Shown here: piece by piece, positions 35,201-46,200 of the stretch
Layout of the letters: every line of letters begins with the position of its first letter
Position numbering within the stretch: the stretch's first letter is position 1
NCBI GenBank assembly: GCA_015680685.1
Contig: MNCI01015772.1
Location: 1-64,000 of the forward strand
Source: Gnetum montanum
Lineage: Eukaryota; Streptophyta; Gnetopsida; Gnetales; Gnetaceae
Length of the DNA: 64,000 bases
Reading direction: 5' to 3'
Notes under the pieces: generated by a model
The model's input: only the letters and a program-made list of their open reading frames with translations
Told to the model about the DNA's origin: nothing
The model's database searches: none
Position numbers and translations under genes: made by a program

Positions 35201-35640
35201 TACTATTCTTAGTGTGGAAAAATGGGAATGCCATTCATCACATTTTAACATCAAAAATTGCTTTAACCTAGCTCAAAATGAGGCTAGGAAATGCATAACT
35301 CCTAGATCTAGGTTTCAGCTAGTTGTTTGACAATGTTTGATTTTGTTTTGGCTAAATATTGATTCACCATGCTGAACCCTGTCTCTTCCATGCTAGCCAT
35401 TGTGGAAACAAGGAGGAAGGCTTCAAAACTTACTTTTTGGCCTTTACAAACCTGTGGAATGCCTAATTTTGAAAGATCTAGTCTTCTGCTACCTTGGGAT
35501 GGCCCTAAAACATTAATTTTAAACCTTTGGATGTTCCAAAGCCCACTTTCTCTAGTTTCCATGTAGAGGGTCTCTTCTTCCGTGTTGGATAGCATGGAAA
35601 TAAGGGGAGCCCAATGTGGAAGCCTCAAAACACTTGATTT
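32300..35640. repeat. Diverged tandem array of about 190 bp units (copy 1)
   Basis: A core on the theme CTTCCATGCTAG ... TAGTGTGGAAATAAGGGG recurs at about 33,490, 33,690, 33,845, 34,035, 34,240, 34,430, 34,615, 34,800, 34,995, 35,185, 35,365 and 35,555, mostly 180-205 bp apart, with weaker units to the left. Between cores another phrase recurs, CCCTAGCAACC...AGAAG followed by ACATGCATGGTCAATTG. The two core halves can pair (TTCCATG with CATGGAA). The array lies upstream of pol and has no open frame. Confidence 0.7.
34073..34108 (+). repeat. G-rich tract, quadruplex-capable
   Basis: GGGG, GGGGGGG, GGGGGG, GGGGGGG and GGTGGG runs follow one another with one- or two-base spacers. It sits just after the TGGAAAAATGAGGGG part of one array unit, as if the G-run of the unit had expanded. 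Confidence 0.8.
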
Positions 35641-36539
35641 TTGGGTTCAAACAACCCAAAAATAGCCTTGACTAATGGCCAAACTCACCTATTAGTCTTG
35701 TAGCCTCAAATCATGGCCCTCTAAGACATAAAACTAGAAGAACCTAACGATTTTTTGACCTATATTAGCCCAACTTCACCATATGTAGTCTATTTTGCTT
35801 AATTTTTTGCCTTATTACATAGTGTTTTGGCTTGCTTTGGACTTGTGTTGTATTGTTGACTTTATTGACCATCTATAGCCTTTATATAGCCTTATATGTT
35901 CTTTATTTGTCTTATTATAGGATTATTTACCTTTTTTGGCCTTTGAATGATATCAAATAGTTGGATTTGACCTTCCCTAACCATGGTTTAACACCATGTG
36001 ATCATAATCCACTAATGCCTTAAACTAGCATCATAGTCCACCAAGACTCTAAGCTAGTATCATGGACTATTGGGGCCTAAAAATGGAAAAATTATGACCT
36101 TTTTTGAACATTTATAGTCTTATTTCTTATATTTCCCCTTTTTTGACCTTTATTTGACCTTTGTTCAGGATTTATGATACTTTTTCAAAATGTCCCTATC
36201 TCATTGATGACTTTGGATGGCCTTTTTTACATTAGATTTCCATGTATTTACATAATTTTACAGAATTTTAGCATTATTTATTCAACTTTACCTAGGTGCC
36301 ACTTAATATGCTTTTCGTTGATATGCAAGATCAAAGTATGAGTACCTGGAAGCGAATTAGTTTTCATTTGTATCTACATGGATCTCACGATGATGTTGAA
36401 TGATGTATAGACCTGTATTGCATAGATATTGATCTTCAGAGTCTTATAGACCACATGACCTTAATAGAGAAACCTCTATAATGGCCTAAAAACCTACTCA
36501 AATCCCTTAAATTAGAAGCAGTGGACATAATTGAAGACT

Positions 36540-37500
36540 TTCTAGTTGAGGTTCCTATTACAATGCACAGTCGTTAGGAGAAAACCCTTAAACTAAATTT
36601 CTCACTAGAACCTCAATATGCCCAATACATCACCAAGGTCCTACAAAGAAATATTAAGGCCTTTGCCTAGTCATATGAAGACATGCTAGACCTAGACCCA
36701 TGTTTAGTCTAGCACAACATCATACTAGGCCCTAACATTAGACTAGTGAAACACAAAGTGCACCAAATTAGGCCTAATTTGGCTTTGGCTATTTGCAATG
36801 AGATCTCAAATCTCTACCAAGCCTATTTTATTAGTGCTATTAACTATGTGAAATGGGTATCCAATATAGTGGTAGTTCCTAAGAAAAATGGAAGTATCCA
36901 CATCTGCATCAATTTCTAAGACCTAAATAAAGTGACCATGAAGGATGACTTTTCTTTGTCTAGTATTGATCAAGTTATCAATACTATGGTGAAACATGCC
37001 TTATTGTCCTTTATGGATGAGTTCTTGGTGTACAATCAAATTAGGATTAACCTAAAGCACCAACTTAGCATAACATTCATGACCCCTTGGGGTACTATTT
37101 TCTATACAATGATGCCATTTTGCCTTAAGAATGCTAGAGAGACTTATTAATGAGTCATGACCTATATATTTAGTGATTACATGTTAGAATTACTTAATGG
37201 TTACGTAGATGATATAGTTGCAAAGTCCAAATTGGCCAATGACCATGCTAATAACCTAGACCTTGTGCTTAAATGATGTCTTAAATACAAGCTTAGGCTC
37301 AATCCCAAGAAGTGTGTCTTTAGCATTAACATTGGTAAGATGCTTAGCTGTGTAGTATTTGAAGTGGGGATACATATCAATCCTGATTAGGTTAATGCCA
37401 TATCCAAATTAGTAGTGCCTACCAACCTTAAGGAGCTTGGGAAATTACAAAGCAGATTATAGTTTATTTGTAGTTTTATCACTAGGCTTACAGATAAGTT
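36540..37500 (+). pseudogene. Ty3/gypsy reverse transcriptase relic (copy 1)
   Basis: Read through stops: SYEDMLDLDPCLV opens the domain; WVSNIVVVPKKNGSIHICIN, DLNKVTMKDDFSLSSIDQVI and SFMDEFLVYNQIRINLKH are the classic plant Ty3/gypsy blocks. FMTPWGTIFYTMMPFCLKNA follows, then GYVDDIVAKSK keeps the catalytic YVDD. The open segment is 36,932-37,150. Stops include TAA for Gln after ARETY and TGA within LKRCL-type sequence. It would have copied element RNA into DNA; now inactive. Confidence 0.85.
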
Positions 37501-37529
37501 ACAACCCATGTAGCAATTGCTTAAGAATG

Positions 37530-38420
37530 TGGTTCACTATGAGTGGATGGCTCAATGCTACAAATCATTTGAAATCCTTAAGCAAGAGTTGATACAACTA
37601 CTGACATTCTATCCTCTGCAATAGGGTAAACCATTTTTCATCTACCTTGCCATCTTTGACATGTTCATTACTTGTCTACCCTATTAAAAACTTGATGATG
37701 GAGTGGAAATGCGAGGATACTATCTTAGCCATGCACTAGTTACCCATGAGACTTGATACAATGAGGTGGAGACACTACCTCTTTAGAAGCTAAGTTAATG
37801 TCATTTGCAAGGACATCATACTCAGATCCATAATAACTAACATTTGTGAAAGTAGCTATATAGTTCGATGGAAAGTCATAACTATAGAGTTTGACCTTCA
37901 TTACGTCTATCAATCCTCAACAGAGGGTCAAGCTATAGCTGTACAGCTTATAGTTTTATCCTTTAATGACCAACTAGCCATATATCTTGAGTACCCTAAT
38001 GAGCATGTTAACATTATTCAACAAGTGTCTAAAGGTTATGATGTAGTCATGCACTTTGACAAAGCTTTAATTACCCATGGGGCCAATGCCACTACTATCA
38101 TAACATTCCCATGTAGTGAAATTTGATTCTTTGCCTATCATTTTGAGTTCTCATCTAGCATTAACATGGTGGAGTATGAAGGTTTGATTAGAGGGATGAT
38201 GTTATTTTGTGACCTAGAAATTAGATGCTTACCAATTAAAGGTAATTCACAACTCATGGTTAACCAAGTAACCAAAGTCTATGCATGTAAAGCAAAACAC
38301 TTAGAATTATACTATGATCTAGGAAAGAAATTGTTATAAGAATTCATAGACATTGATATCCAACACATATCCAAAATGAAAATGCTAGAGTTAATGTAAT
38401 TGTAACATTAGCCCTTAGTG
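37530..38420 (+). pseudogene. RNase H and archaeal-type RNase H relics (copy 1)
   Basis: Downstream of RT, 37,530-37,900 corresponds to the normal RT-linked RNase H, heavily broken (LKQELIQLLTFYPL-like start). From 38,040 a second domain is readable: MHFDKALITHGANATTI, then SSINMVEYEGLIRGMMLFCD, and GNSQLMVNQVTKVYACKAKH. This is the archaeal-type RNase H (FDG, N-x-AEYEALI, GDSQL blocks) that marks the Tat lineage of plant Ty3/gypsy elements. Asp-to-Asn at GNSQ removes a catalytic residue in this copy and also in copy 2. Confidence 0.75.
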
Positions 38421-38639
38421 TGATGCTAGATGTGCTTAGTAAGTTGCCCACCTTAACCATGGATTGTTCTATTCCCATCAAATAGAACACTAAGGATATC
38501 TTTATGGTTATCATTCATATTGCTCCCCCTAAGGAGTGGTATGATAATATCAAATTTTACCTTATGCATGGTGAATCCTCATAGGGCTTGACTACTCCTT
38601 AGAAGGACATTGTACGCAAGAGATCGAAGTAGTATGTCA

Positions 38640-39650
38640 TCATAGGTGATAAAAAATTATGTTGACAATCCTATGATGACATACTTCTAAAGTGCCTAGG
38701 TAAAAACAAAGCTAGAACAATCTTAGAGGAGATTCATAAGGGTATTTATGGAGGAAATATAGGACCTCAAGCTATGGTTGCTAAGATTAGATTTTTAGAC
38801 TACTATTGGCCTCATATGAAAAATGACTACTTATAGAAGGTTAAGTGGTGTGATGCATGCCAATGGTATAGCAATCTTATACATGTACCACCAAGTGAGT
38901 TACATACCACTCAAATAACATGGCTATTTCAATGATGGGGGTTTGGTATCATTGGATCCATAACACCTAATTCTTTGTAGCCCATTTTGGCATACCCATG
39001 ACCATAGTTACAGAAAATGGACCATAATTTAGTAGCTAAGAAATAAAATATTTCTATCATGACCTAGGCATTAAGAATTCTTTCTCATCGCCTTATTACC
39101 ATCAAGCTAATGGGTGAGTAGAAGCAAGCAACAAGGCCATCATCAACTCACTCAAAAAGATGCTCAATATTAGCAAGCACAAATGGCATGAGAGGCTTGT
39201 TCATGCACTATGGGCATCTTGAAAAATCTTTCGCACAATAACTAGTATGACCCCTTATAGCTTGGTTTATGGTTCTAAAGCTATTTTACCTCTTGAATTG
39301 TAGGTTCCATTGCTTTGAGTAGCCTTGAATGGATTTGTCAATGATAATAAAAGAAAGGAGTTATGGATAGTAGCCTTGGACTTAGTGGAGGAGAAATGTA
39401 TGTAAGAACTTACTCACATTTAACACTTTCAAGAGAGGTGGAAGTGGTAACATCACCATAACTTGACCATGTGCAAGATCAAGGAGGGTGACATAGTCCT
39501 CAAAGCCATCGATGAGCATGTAGACAAATTCTTAGCCAACTAGGAATGATTCCTTCTTATTACTAGAGCCTATGGAAATAGTGTGTTTAAAATAGTTCAT
39601 CCTTGAAGGCTACACTTTGCTTGTAGAAAGCTCCATTGGAATCATCAAGC
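38640..39650 (+). pseudogene. Ty3/gypsy integrase relic (copy 1)
   Basis: The HHCC zinc region reads EEIHKGIYGGNIGPQAMVAK, YYWPHMKND and WCDACQ; the second histidine (GGHIG in copy 2) is Asn here. The core shows WGFGIIGSITP, where the catalytic Asp of WGMDIIG is Gly, then GIPMTIVTENGP and SSPYYHQANG followed by VEASNKAIINSLKKML. The C-terminal part runs to about 39,650. Several stops occur, many TAG or TAA at expected Gln. Not functional. No chromodomain was seen. Confidence 0.8.
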
Positions 39651-39719
39651 CCTACAAAAAATGGACACAAAAGAAGAAAGATAAGTTTACGTTTGACTGA
39701 AAAGCCAAAAATTGTTTAT

Positions 39720-41270
39720 ATTGCACTTTGAATAAATTTGAGTTTAATAGAGTAGCGAGATGTAAAATGACCAAAGAAATTTGACAAACATTGAAGCTAC
39801 ATATGAACAAACCTTTATTGTCAAACAATCTAAATTTTTAGTTTTGCAAAGTGAATATGATAGCCTTAAAATGAAAGAAGGTGAGAAAATAAAAGATTAC
39901 TTCTCTAGAGAAAATGGTATTGTTGTAGCCATTAGAGGTACTAGTAAATATTTTTCCAAGAACAATGTCATCATTAAAATGATCAAAACTTTAGCTAGAT
40001 TTCAGCCAAAAGGTCACGACCATGGAGGAAATTAGAGATTTTTCAACTTTAAAATTTGAAGAGCTTCAAGGTGCTCTCATTAGTTATGAAATGAACCTCA
40101 TAAGAAAAGGAGATATCCAAGAAAAATCTATCGCTCTAAAGACTACCTCGAAGAAGAAGGAGCTCACTAAGCATGATGAGGCCAACAAAGATGAGATTGC
40201 ATTTCTTTCAAGGAAGCTACAATGATTGATAAGAAGAAGAAGCAAGGGGTCAAATCAACAAAGTTATAGTCTATTCAAAGGTAAAAATAGAGGTAAACAC
40301 TTTTTAAATTATAACATTAATTTCTCTTCTATAGAGTGTTGGATTTGGGTGGAAGAGGCCATATGGCCTCCAAATATCCTAGCAATAGTAGGATGCAGCA
40401 GAAGAACAGATCCAATGATGAGATAAAGAAGACCAACTTCTATACAATTTGGAATTGTGGAAAGTAGAGTGAGAAGGTGGGGGATGATGGAAAAAATTCT
40501 CATCTCATCTACATGGCACTCATTGATGATGATGTTGATTCATTAGATGATGATCTTAATGATGATGAAATGTTTGATTTATTGTGCATTGAGCTTTTTT
40601 ATTTTTAAAATATTTATAATAAGTTAAATAAACAAGTCAAAACTAAGGATAAGAAAATCTCCTTATTGAATTTAACTATTTCTAACCTTACTAAGGAACT
40701 CTTAGACCTAAGGAATGAGAATGAAAAGCTAACTTTTTCTTATGAATAGGAAAAAGTAGAAATTGCAAATGTTAAATTAGTAAATAAAAGTCTAGTAAAG
40801 GGAAAGGAATCCCTTTGGATGGTTTTAAGACAAGGAAGAAGTCCACCTGATAAGAGTGAACTAGGTTGTTGTACATAAGAGCAATCATCATCAACAAGCC
40901 CACTACAACCAAATGATCTTCTAAAGGATACTCCTACTACATCAAAATTAGAAGATGCTTCTATCCACCAAAATAATTCTAAAAGGTTTAATCATTATAA
41001 TCATTCTTACTACCATAAGAGGATAAAGTGCTATTATTGTCATAAATTAAGACATAAACAATGGGATTGCAATCTTAAGTATTGTCATGTGAATAGTTGG
41101 CCATATCATAGAACTGCATGGTCTTATCAAAGTGCACTGAGAAAGGACTTTTGCTAGGATCATAGGAGAGATTGGACATCAACTCAAAAGAAAAAATTAT
41201 TCAAGAAAGAATGGAGAATTAAAATATAGGAATAGGTGAAACACCACTAAATCTAGACTATGGCATTCCA
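39720..41270 (+). pseudogene. Ty1/copia gag relic with CCHC knuckle
   Basis: Frame 39,781-40,035 reads SEYDSLKMKEGEKIKDYFSR, the UBN2-type copia gag core. After a frame change EEIRDFSTLKFEELQGALIS (40,022-40,225) continues it. A Lys/Glu-rich stretch follows, then a region near 40,620-40,800 with NLTKELLDLRNENEKL, predicted coiled coil. At about 41,030-41,072 CYYCHKLRHKQWDC is an intact CX2CX4HX4C zinc knuckle. Protease, integrase and RT are absent. It is a gag-only remnant, probably nested in the Ty3/gypsy cluster. Confidence 0.75.
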
Positions 41271-41314
41271 GCTACAAATTTTGGCTATGTGTTGAGACTA
41301 CACTTCATCGTTGT

Positions 41315-41620
41315 TAAGAGTGTAGTCAACCTCTCATGGAGAGCGTAATTAGCACAAAGGCCATTTTTTCAAAAAAATTTTGAAGTGTTGATACTGCTCT
41401 CCCCTAGATGGGAGTGTAGTCAACCTCTCATGGAGAGCATAGTTAGCATGAAGGCCATTTTTTTTGCTAAGTGTCAAGAATACGCTCTTTCCCAGTTGGG
41501 AGCATAGTTAGCCTCTCATGGAGAGTGGAGTTTGCAACAACCATTTTCTCACAAATTTTACTAGCATTGGGACTACCCTCTCCCCCAACCTAGAGCATAG
41601 TCAACCTCTCATAGAGAGCA
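41315..41620. repeat. Tandem repeat of about 92 bp with a palindromic core
   Basis: GTAGTCAACCTCTCATGGAGAG-type cores, each containing the palindrome CTCTC-ATG-GAGAG, begin at 41,322, 41,416, 41,504 and 41,597 (spacing 94, 88, 93). Each is followed by GCATAGTTAGC and a GGCCATTTTT tract. Isolated pieces of the core (GAGCATAGT, GAGTGTAGTC) continue to about 41,970. The array lies between the copia gag relic and LTR C. Confidence 0.75.
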
Positions 41621-42156
41621 TAGTTAGCTAGAATAGTCTCCAACAACCTTCACAATATAGCAATGATGTTCGGCTCAACTCTAGAATGCAATCAACTCAC
41701 CTTCAACAAGCATAGGTGGAAAAATATTTCCTTTTAGTATCCCATTTACCTCAAAATTGTAACTACACTTGAACCCATGCAAGAGCATGGAGAGTGTAGT
41801 CTTGTAGAGTGTAGTCTCTGAATTTGCATTTTTGAAGTACCTTGTTTTCTTCTCGGCACACACATGTGGTTGCCAGCATAGTCACAGTCGTACAATCTCA
41901 TAAAGTCTAGTAGAGCATAGTAAAACATAACACCACTAACCCCATTAGTACACCACATGAATAGTGACTATGTTGAGCATAGTCCCAACCATCCCCTTCA
42001 CGATGTGGTAGCAATCCTACATTTTCTACTTACCTTAACCATATAAATACATGTGCCCTAAAAAGTTTTGGGGGTTGGCAAATCAAAGTGTTAAAAGATC
42101 TAAGGAGCACTTAGGAGAAAACCAAAGGCATCTTGATGAACTAAGAAGAGGAAAAT

Positions 42157-42354
42157 TTGCAAACCATTATAGACCCCCACATCCCAATAGAACACTATAG
42201 CCAATGGTACACCATGGCTGCGACCACAAAGGGCATGAACACCAATGTTGTAATATGTTTGTCGATATGTTCATTGGGCACTTTGAGTCTGTTATTCCTT
42301 GTCGCTGTCACTTTTCATTCAGTTAATAATCCCATACCTTTCCAATATTTTTGA
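42157..42354 (+). other. Small open frame with one membrane segment, upstream of LTR C
   Basis: 65 codons with a hydrophobic stretch, VVICLSICSLGTLSLLFLVA, long enough to span a membrane. It ends 40 bases before the polypurine tract of LTR C. Some Ty3/gypsy elements carry a membrane-protein frame here, so it may be the last piece of one. The frame is too short and unmatched to call it a gene. Confidence 0.25.
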
Positions 42355-42382
42355 AGGAACTCAAGGATGAGTTTTGATTTAG

Positions 42383-42393
42383 CTGTGGGGGTA
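42383..42393 (+). promoter_or_regulatory. Polypurine tract of LTR C
   Basis: GTGGGGGTA immediately precedes the TG start of LTR C, the place and form of a plus-strand primer in Ty3/gypsy elements. It shows that LTR C is a 3' LTR. Confidence 0.6.
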
Positions 42394-42500
42394 TGATGGA
42401 TCATGATATCGCATCTGCAATATCGTGTACACGATATCGGAGCCTTCTACGTGATATCACATATGAAATATTGTGGCCTACCTCATTACCTATAAATAAG
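42394..42500 (+). promoter_or_regulatory. LTR C promoter: 14 bp-phased GATAT array plus TATA box
   Basis: GATATC or one-base variants start at 42,405, 42,419, 42,433, 42,453 and 42,467 (spacing 14, 14, 20, 14). TATAAATA starts at 42,491, again 24 bp after the last unit. Three units are perfect GATATC palindromes. Confidence 0.7.
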
Positions 42501-43216
42501 AGGTGGACATACTTGGTTTGCATATTTAGTCTTAGTCCCTTATCCAAACTCTTGCCTTTTTTCCTTTCCAGAGATAGAATTATTTCTAAGCGCCCGTAGT
42601 AGGAGTCATAAAGTGAACGAATCTTTCTTCAAACATTGTGTAGCTGAGCACACATTGTGCATAGCAATAAAGATGAACTTTGTGATAAACCTTACAACAT
42701 TTAGAATAGATTAATTAATGTTAATTACTATTACTTAATGCTTTCCTTAGTTAATTAATGTTCTCTCTCTCACCCTACAACTCTCCTAAGTAAGCACACT
42801 TAGTACAATCACTTCGAGCATGCATGTAATGCTTGGTAACCTAGTAACAATTAGCATTTGGCAATCCCAGTAGCGTTGCATTTGTTTAGGATGTATACGT
42901 TAAGTGAGAATGGATGTTGGTGTTAGGACTAGTTAAAGCATAGCTGAGTAGTTAAATCAAAATTAGTTAATTAGTTATCTCTCTTCTCCGTTTGTAGCAG
43001 TAGGACACAAAAACATAAAAACTATAAAAATCATGTACCTCAAGTTTACTTAACCATACAATCGTGCCATACAAGTAAGCTTGAGAAGACAACGATTGAT
43101 CAACCCATCCTTATTCCACAAAGGTGCATAAGCACTTAGTCCTTGAAATTCGATTGGATTGTGCATGGACACTTGTATTTGTATGGTTGAGCGTAGGGAT
43201 ACCTTGCTGCTCATCA
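42394..43216 (+). repeat. LTR C, Ty3/gypsy family, 3' LTR (823 bp)
   Basis: Starts TGATGGATCATG and ends TTGCTGCTCATCA; it matches LTRs A and B across its length. No primer binding site follows, and a polypurine tract precedes it, so it is a 3' LTR. Its 5' partner could be LTR B, which would make a 19 kb composite with nested insertions, but the five-base flanks of B (CAAGA) and C (ATAAG) do not match. Confidence 0.75.
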
Positions 43217-46200
43217 ATAAGAAAAGAAAATTTGAAAATAAATATTTGTATCAAAGATACTCCTCAAAAATTTTTGCTTGAAACCTATAAGAAAGGCCCT
43301 AAATGTTCTACAATAAAAGTAGCATTGAGATATGCAGGAAGAGGCCCTTATTCTTGATTTTTCATGCTATGCATTTATCCCACAATATATGTCACTAACA
43401 AGTAAAAAAAATTATTTATTAAGAAATAATTTAGAACATTAGTAGAAGTAAAGAGAGAATGAAATGATTTATGGATTTTTATATTGAAATCATTACCTAT
43501 AGGACTCTTCTTTTTGTATTACACTAAGCATAAGCATTTTCATTGCTAATCCTTGCCTTTTCTACAAAGGAATGATCTTTAAATATAGAAAATTTGTTGG
43601 CATTTCAGATTTAAAAGGATTAGTAATGTTGTTGACTCTATTTTGAGAATTGTACCAATGCTACTTATAACTTGAGTTTTAATAATTTGAAAAAATAAGA
43701 TATTTTCTAATTTACTTGTGGTATGTCCGAATCATAAGTGCAAAAAATGATCTTTGAAGATGCTCTTGATACCTAACTAATATACAATTCCATAGTTCCT
43801 CACCTTCTTCCATTCTTTCTTCTTCTAGAAGGGCATTTAGTAATGTGTAGTATGTTGCAAACATCTTTCCTTAACCCCTCTATAGCATCCATTTACACAT
43901 CTACAAGTCATAACATTAAAAATTCTTATTATCCACAAATAAAAAGTCATATTCATAAGAATACATTAGTACCTACCACTGGTGCTCAATTCTCACCAAT
44001 GCCACCTATGGGCATGGATTTTGGCCAAAAGGAAATATCTTTGAAGTTCAAATTCTTACAAAAAATCCTACTCATATAGGTAGCAAGGATTATTGCTTTT
44101 ATTAGTATAGTGGCATCGATATAGATCATCATATCTTTTTCTAACCATCTTACTTATTTGTCACCAAAAATCATTTTATGCGGTACTATTCAACACTACA
44201 TGGTTGGATTTTGTTTATCTATTTCATTTTAAGGAAAATTTTCTTAATAAAAATGCAAGACAAGTTAATGAAAATAGAAAATAATACAACAACTCACTTG
44301 AATGATTCTTTGCCATTTTCTCTTTTGCAAGTATCCTTAATGCTTTCTTTATTGTAACAACGAGAAATTGCAGTTGCCATGCAATGAAAGAATCAAGTAC
44401 TTCATATATTTCCTCCTTGACATTGGATAATGTCTTTACCTATCAAACATCAATGACATAATTTCAAGTCAAATTGTGCAGCCTTAACACCACCTAACAA
44501 AAACAAATAATGTCAGCAAACATTAATATAGTATTTTATACCAAATTTGCCAACAAGACCTAAATTTTTTAATTTTAGAATTTATTACTTTATAATTGTA
44601 CCATACATAACTTGCATTTTGTTTTTTTTTTTGTTTTTAGAAAGTGATTTACATAGTCACCATCAAAAGATCATCAATCATACAAACCACATATCTAAAA
44701 GCCAAGAGGGTTAGCACACAAGTAGATGTAGAACATAGTTTGAAGAAATTCATATATCCATGGAGTTGGACAAGACAAGCCAGAAACATATATATAAACA
44801 CTATAAAGAAAATTTCATGCAATTTCATTGCCAGTTAAATTGGTATAGAAAATTATAATTGTTGTTACTTCTCCATTCATTCATGAGTAATGCCTAAAGG
44901 ATTGTCTATGTGTATGTATTCTTTTTCTTGTTAGAGAATAATAATAACATGTGATCCAAAAAAGAGATGTTATCAGTAAATAAGCCTCTACCACTTGCAG
45001 AGCTCTCCTAGTAGTTGGTGATTCTGAAAACATTTCACCATATGGAAGAGAAGATATGTATGGATAGGCAAGATGTAAAAAGTTTGAAGCCTGAACATAT
45101 AGGACAGGGTAGGAGGCAAAAGAAGTGAGGCTTAGGGCATAGCAATTTATCAAGATTTATAAATTTGTGTGAGAAGAACCAACTTATTTTATGCAAAAGT
45201 GGTTTAGCCAAATTGCATCTATTAAGACAGCTAACAAATAGAATAGACCTCATGAGCTCGCTTATAAATAAACAAGGGTATGTGGTCCATCACTAACTAA
45301 TAAGTGTGCTACAATGATGACAAAAATAAAAAGTAAACTAAAAAGTGAAAATCAAATTTCCACTTTCAAAATAAAATTTGGAAATAAAAAGGAATCTATG
45401 GATTTCATTTTGAAGTGTCTCTATCAGCACCATAAATATAGAATCCTCCATTATTAGACACAAAAAAGGTTCTAAAAGATGATAATGATATCAATAAAAA
45501 TAGATTCTGACATTAATAATATTAAGCACTTAAAAGTTTGACAAGATTTTGAGATTTTGATGTAATGCATTTTCTTATTGTTTTCTTCCATGTTCTCGGC
45601 TTCCATGGCCTTTGACCCTTTGCTGCATAGCAAACCTAAAGAGAAATTATTTTCTATTAAATATATAACCATGTACTTCAAAGAAAACAATAAATAGGTA
45701 AATACAAAATAGAGGTGAACATTAAAAAAAAGGTGGAACATGAAGATAACACATTTATACTTTCTTTTCATGTGAAAAATTATGATAAATGGCATCTACA
45801 AGAAGACTAGTGCTCCCTAAGCACTTTTTTCTTTAACGACAATAAAATTTTCCTACATATGAAATAAAGATAAAACACTTTATTTTAATGTAGCCAGTTC
45901 TTTTCATGCTACAAAAATATCAATTTGGTATAAAGTACAAAGAACTGATAAAATCCTTCCAATCATATTATCTTTGTGTATGCCTATTCTACTGTATTTT
46001 AAAAATTGTTGATATTTAAATGGACTTACTTTCCTTGAAACATGAATGATAACTATATTAGTTATCTAATAGTAAGCCCTAAAATAAAACAAAAAAAAAA
46101 GAGTTCTCTAAAAAAAATATGTGCGATGCTTTTAAAGATATTAAAACAATGATTTGGAGAGCTGAAACCATTACATGAAAACAATTTGCAGGGCATAGAA

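Larger units (their letters stand above)
28805..39690 (+). mobile_element. Tat-like Ty3/gypsy element, copy 1 (no LTRs found)
   Basis: A long retroelement body. From left: a minus-strand open-frame region (28,805-30,660), about 1.7 kb of AT-rich sequence, a 190 bp-unit array (32,300-35,640), and a plus-strand pol (36,540-39,650) with RT, RNase H, a second archaeal-type RNase H, and integrase. A second RNase H is typical of the Tat lineage. Positions 30,484-38,808 align with 48,656-56,815 in the same direction; a pol stretch compared by eye was near 75-80% identical, so the copies are old and independent. No LTR, primer site or polypurine tract could be assigned. Confidence 0.75.

Noticed and set aside
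35308-35628. 106-codon minus-strand frame
   Set aside because: Lies inside the dyad array; the partner region of copy 2 does not keep it open, and the composition follows the repeat units.
42157-42354. Envelope-like gene of a retroelement
   Set aside because: Only one hydrophobic segment in 65 codons, without further support; kept as an uncertain small frame.
23859-43216. A single intact 19 kb element from LTR B to LTR C
   Set aside because: Flanks CAAGA and ATAAG differ, and the interior holds unrelated elements; only a composite can be claimed.
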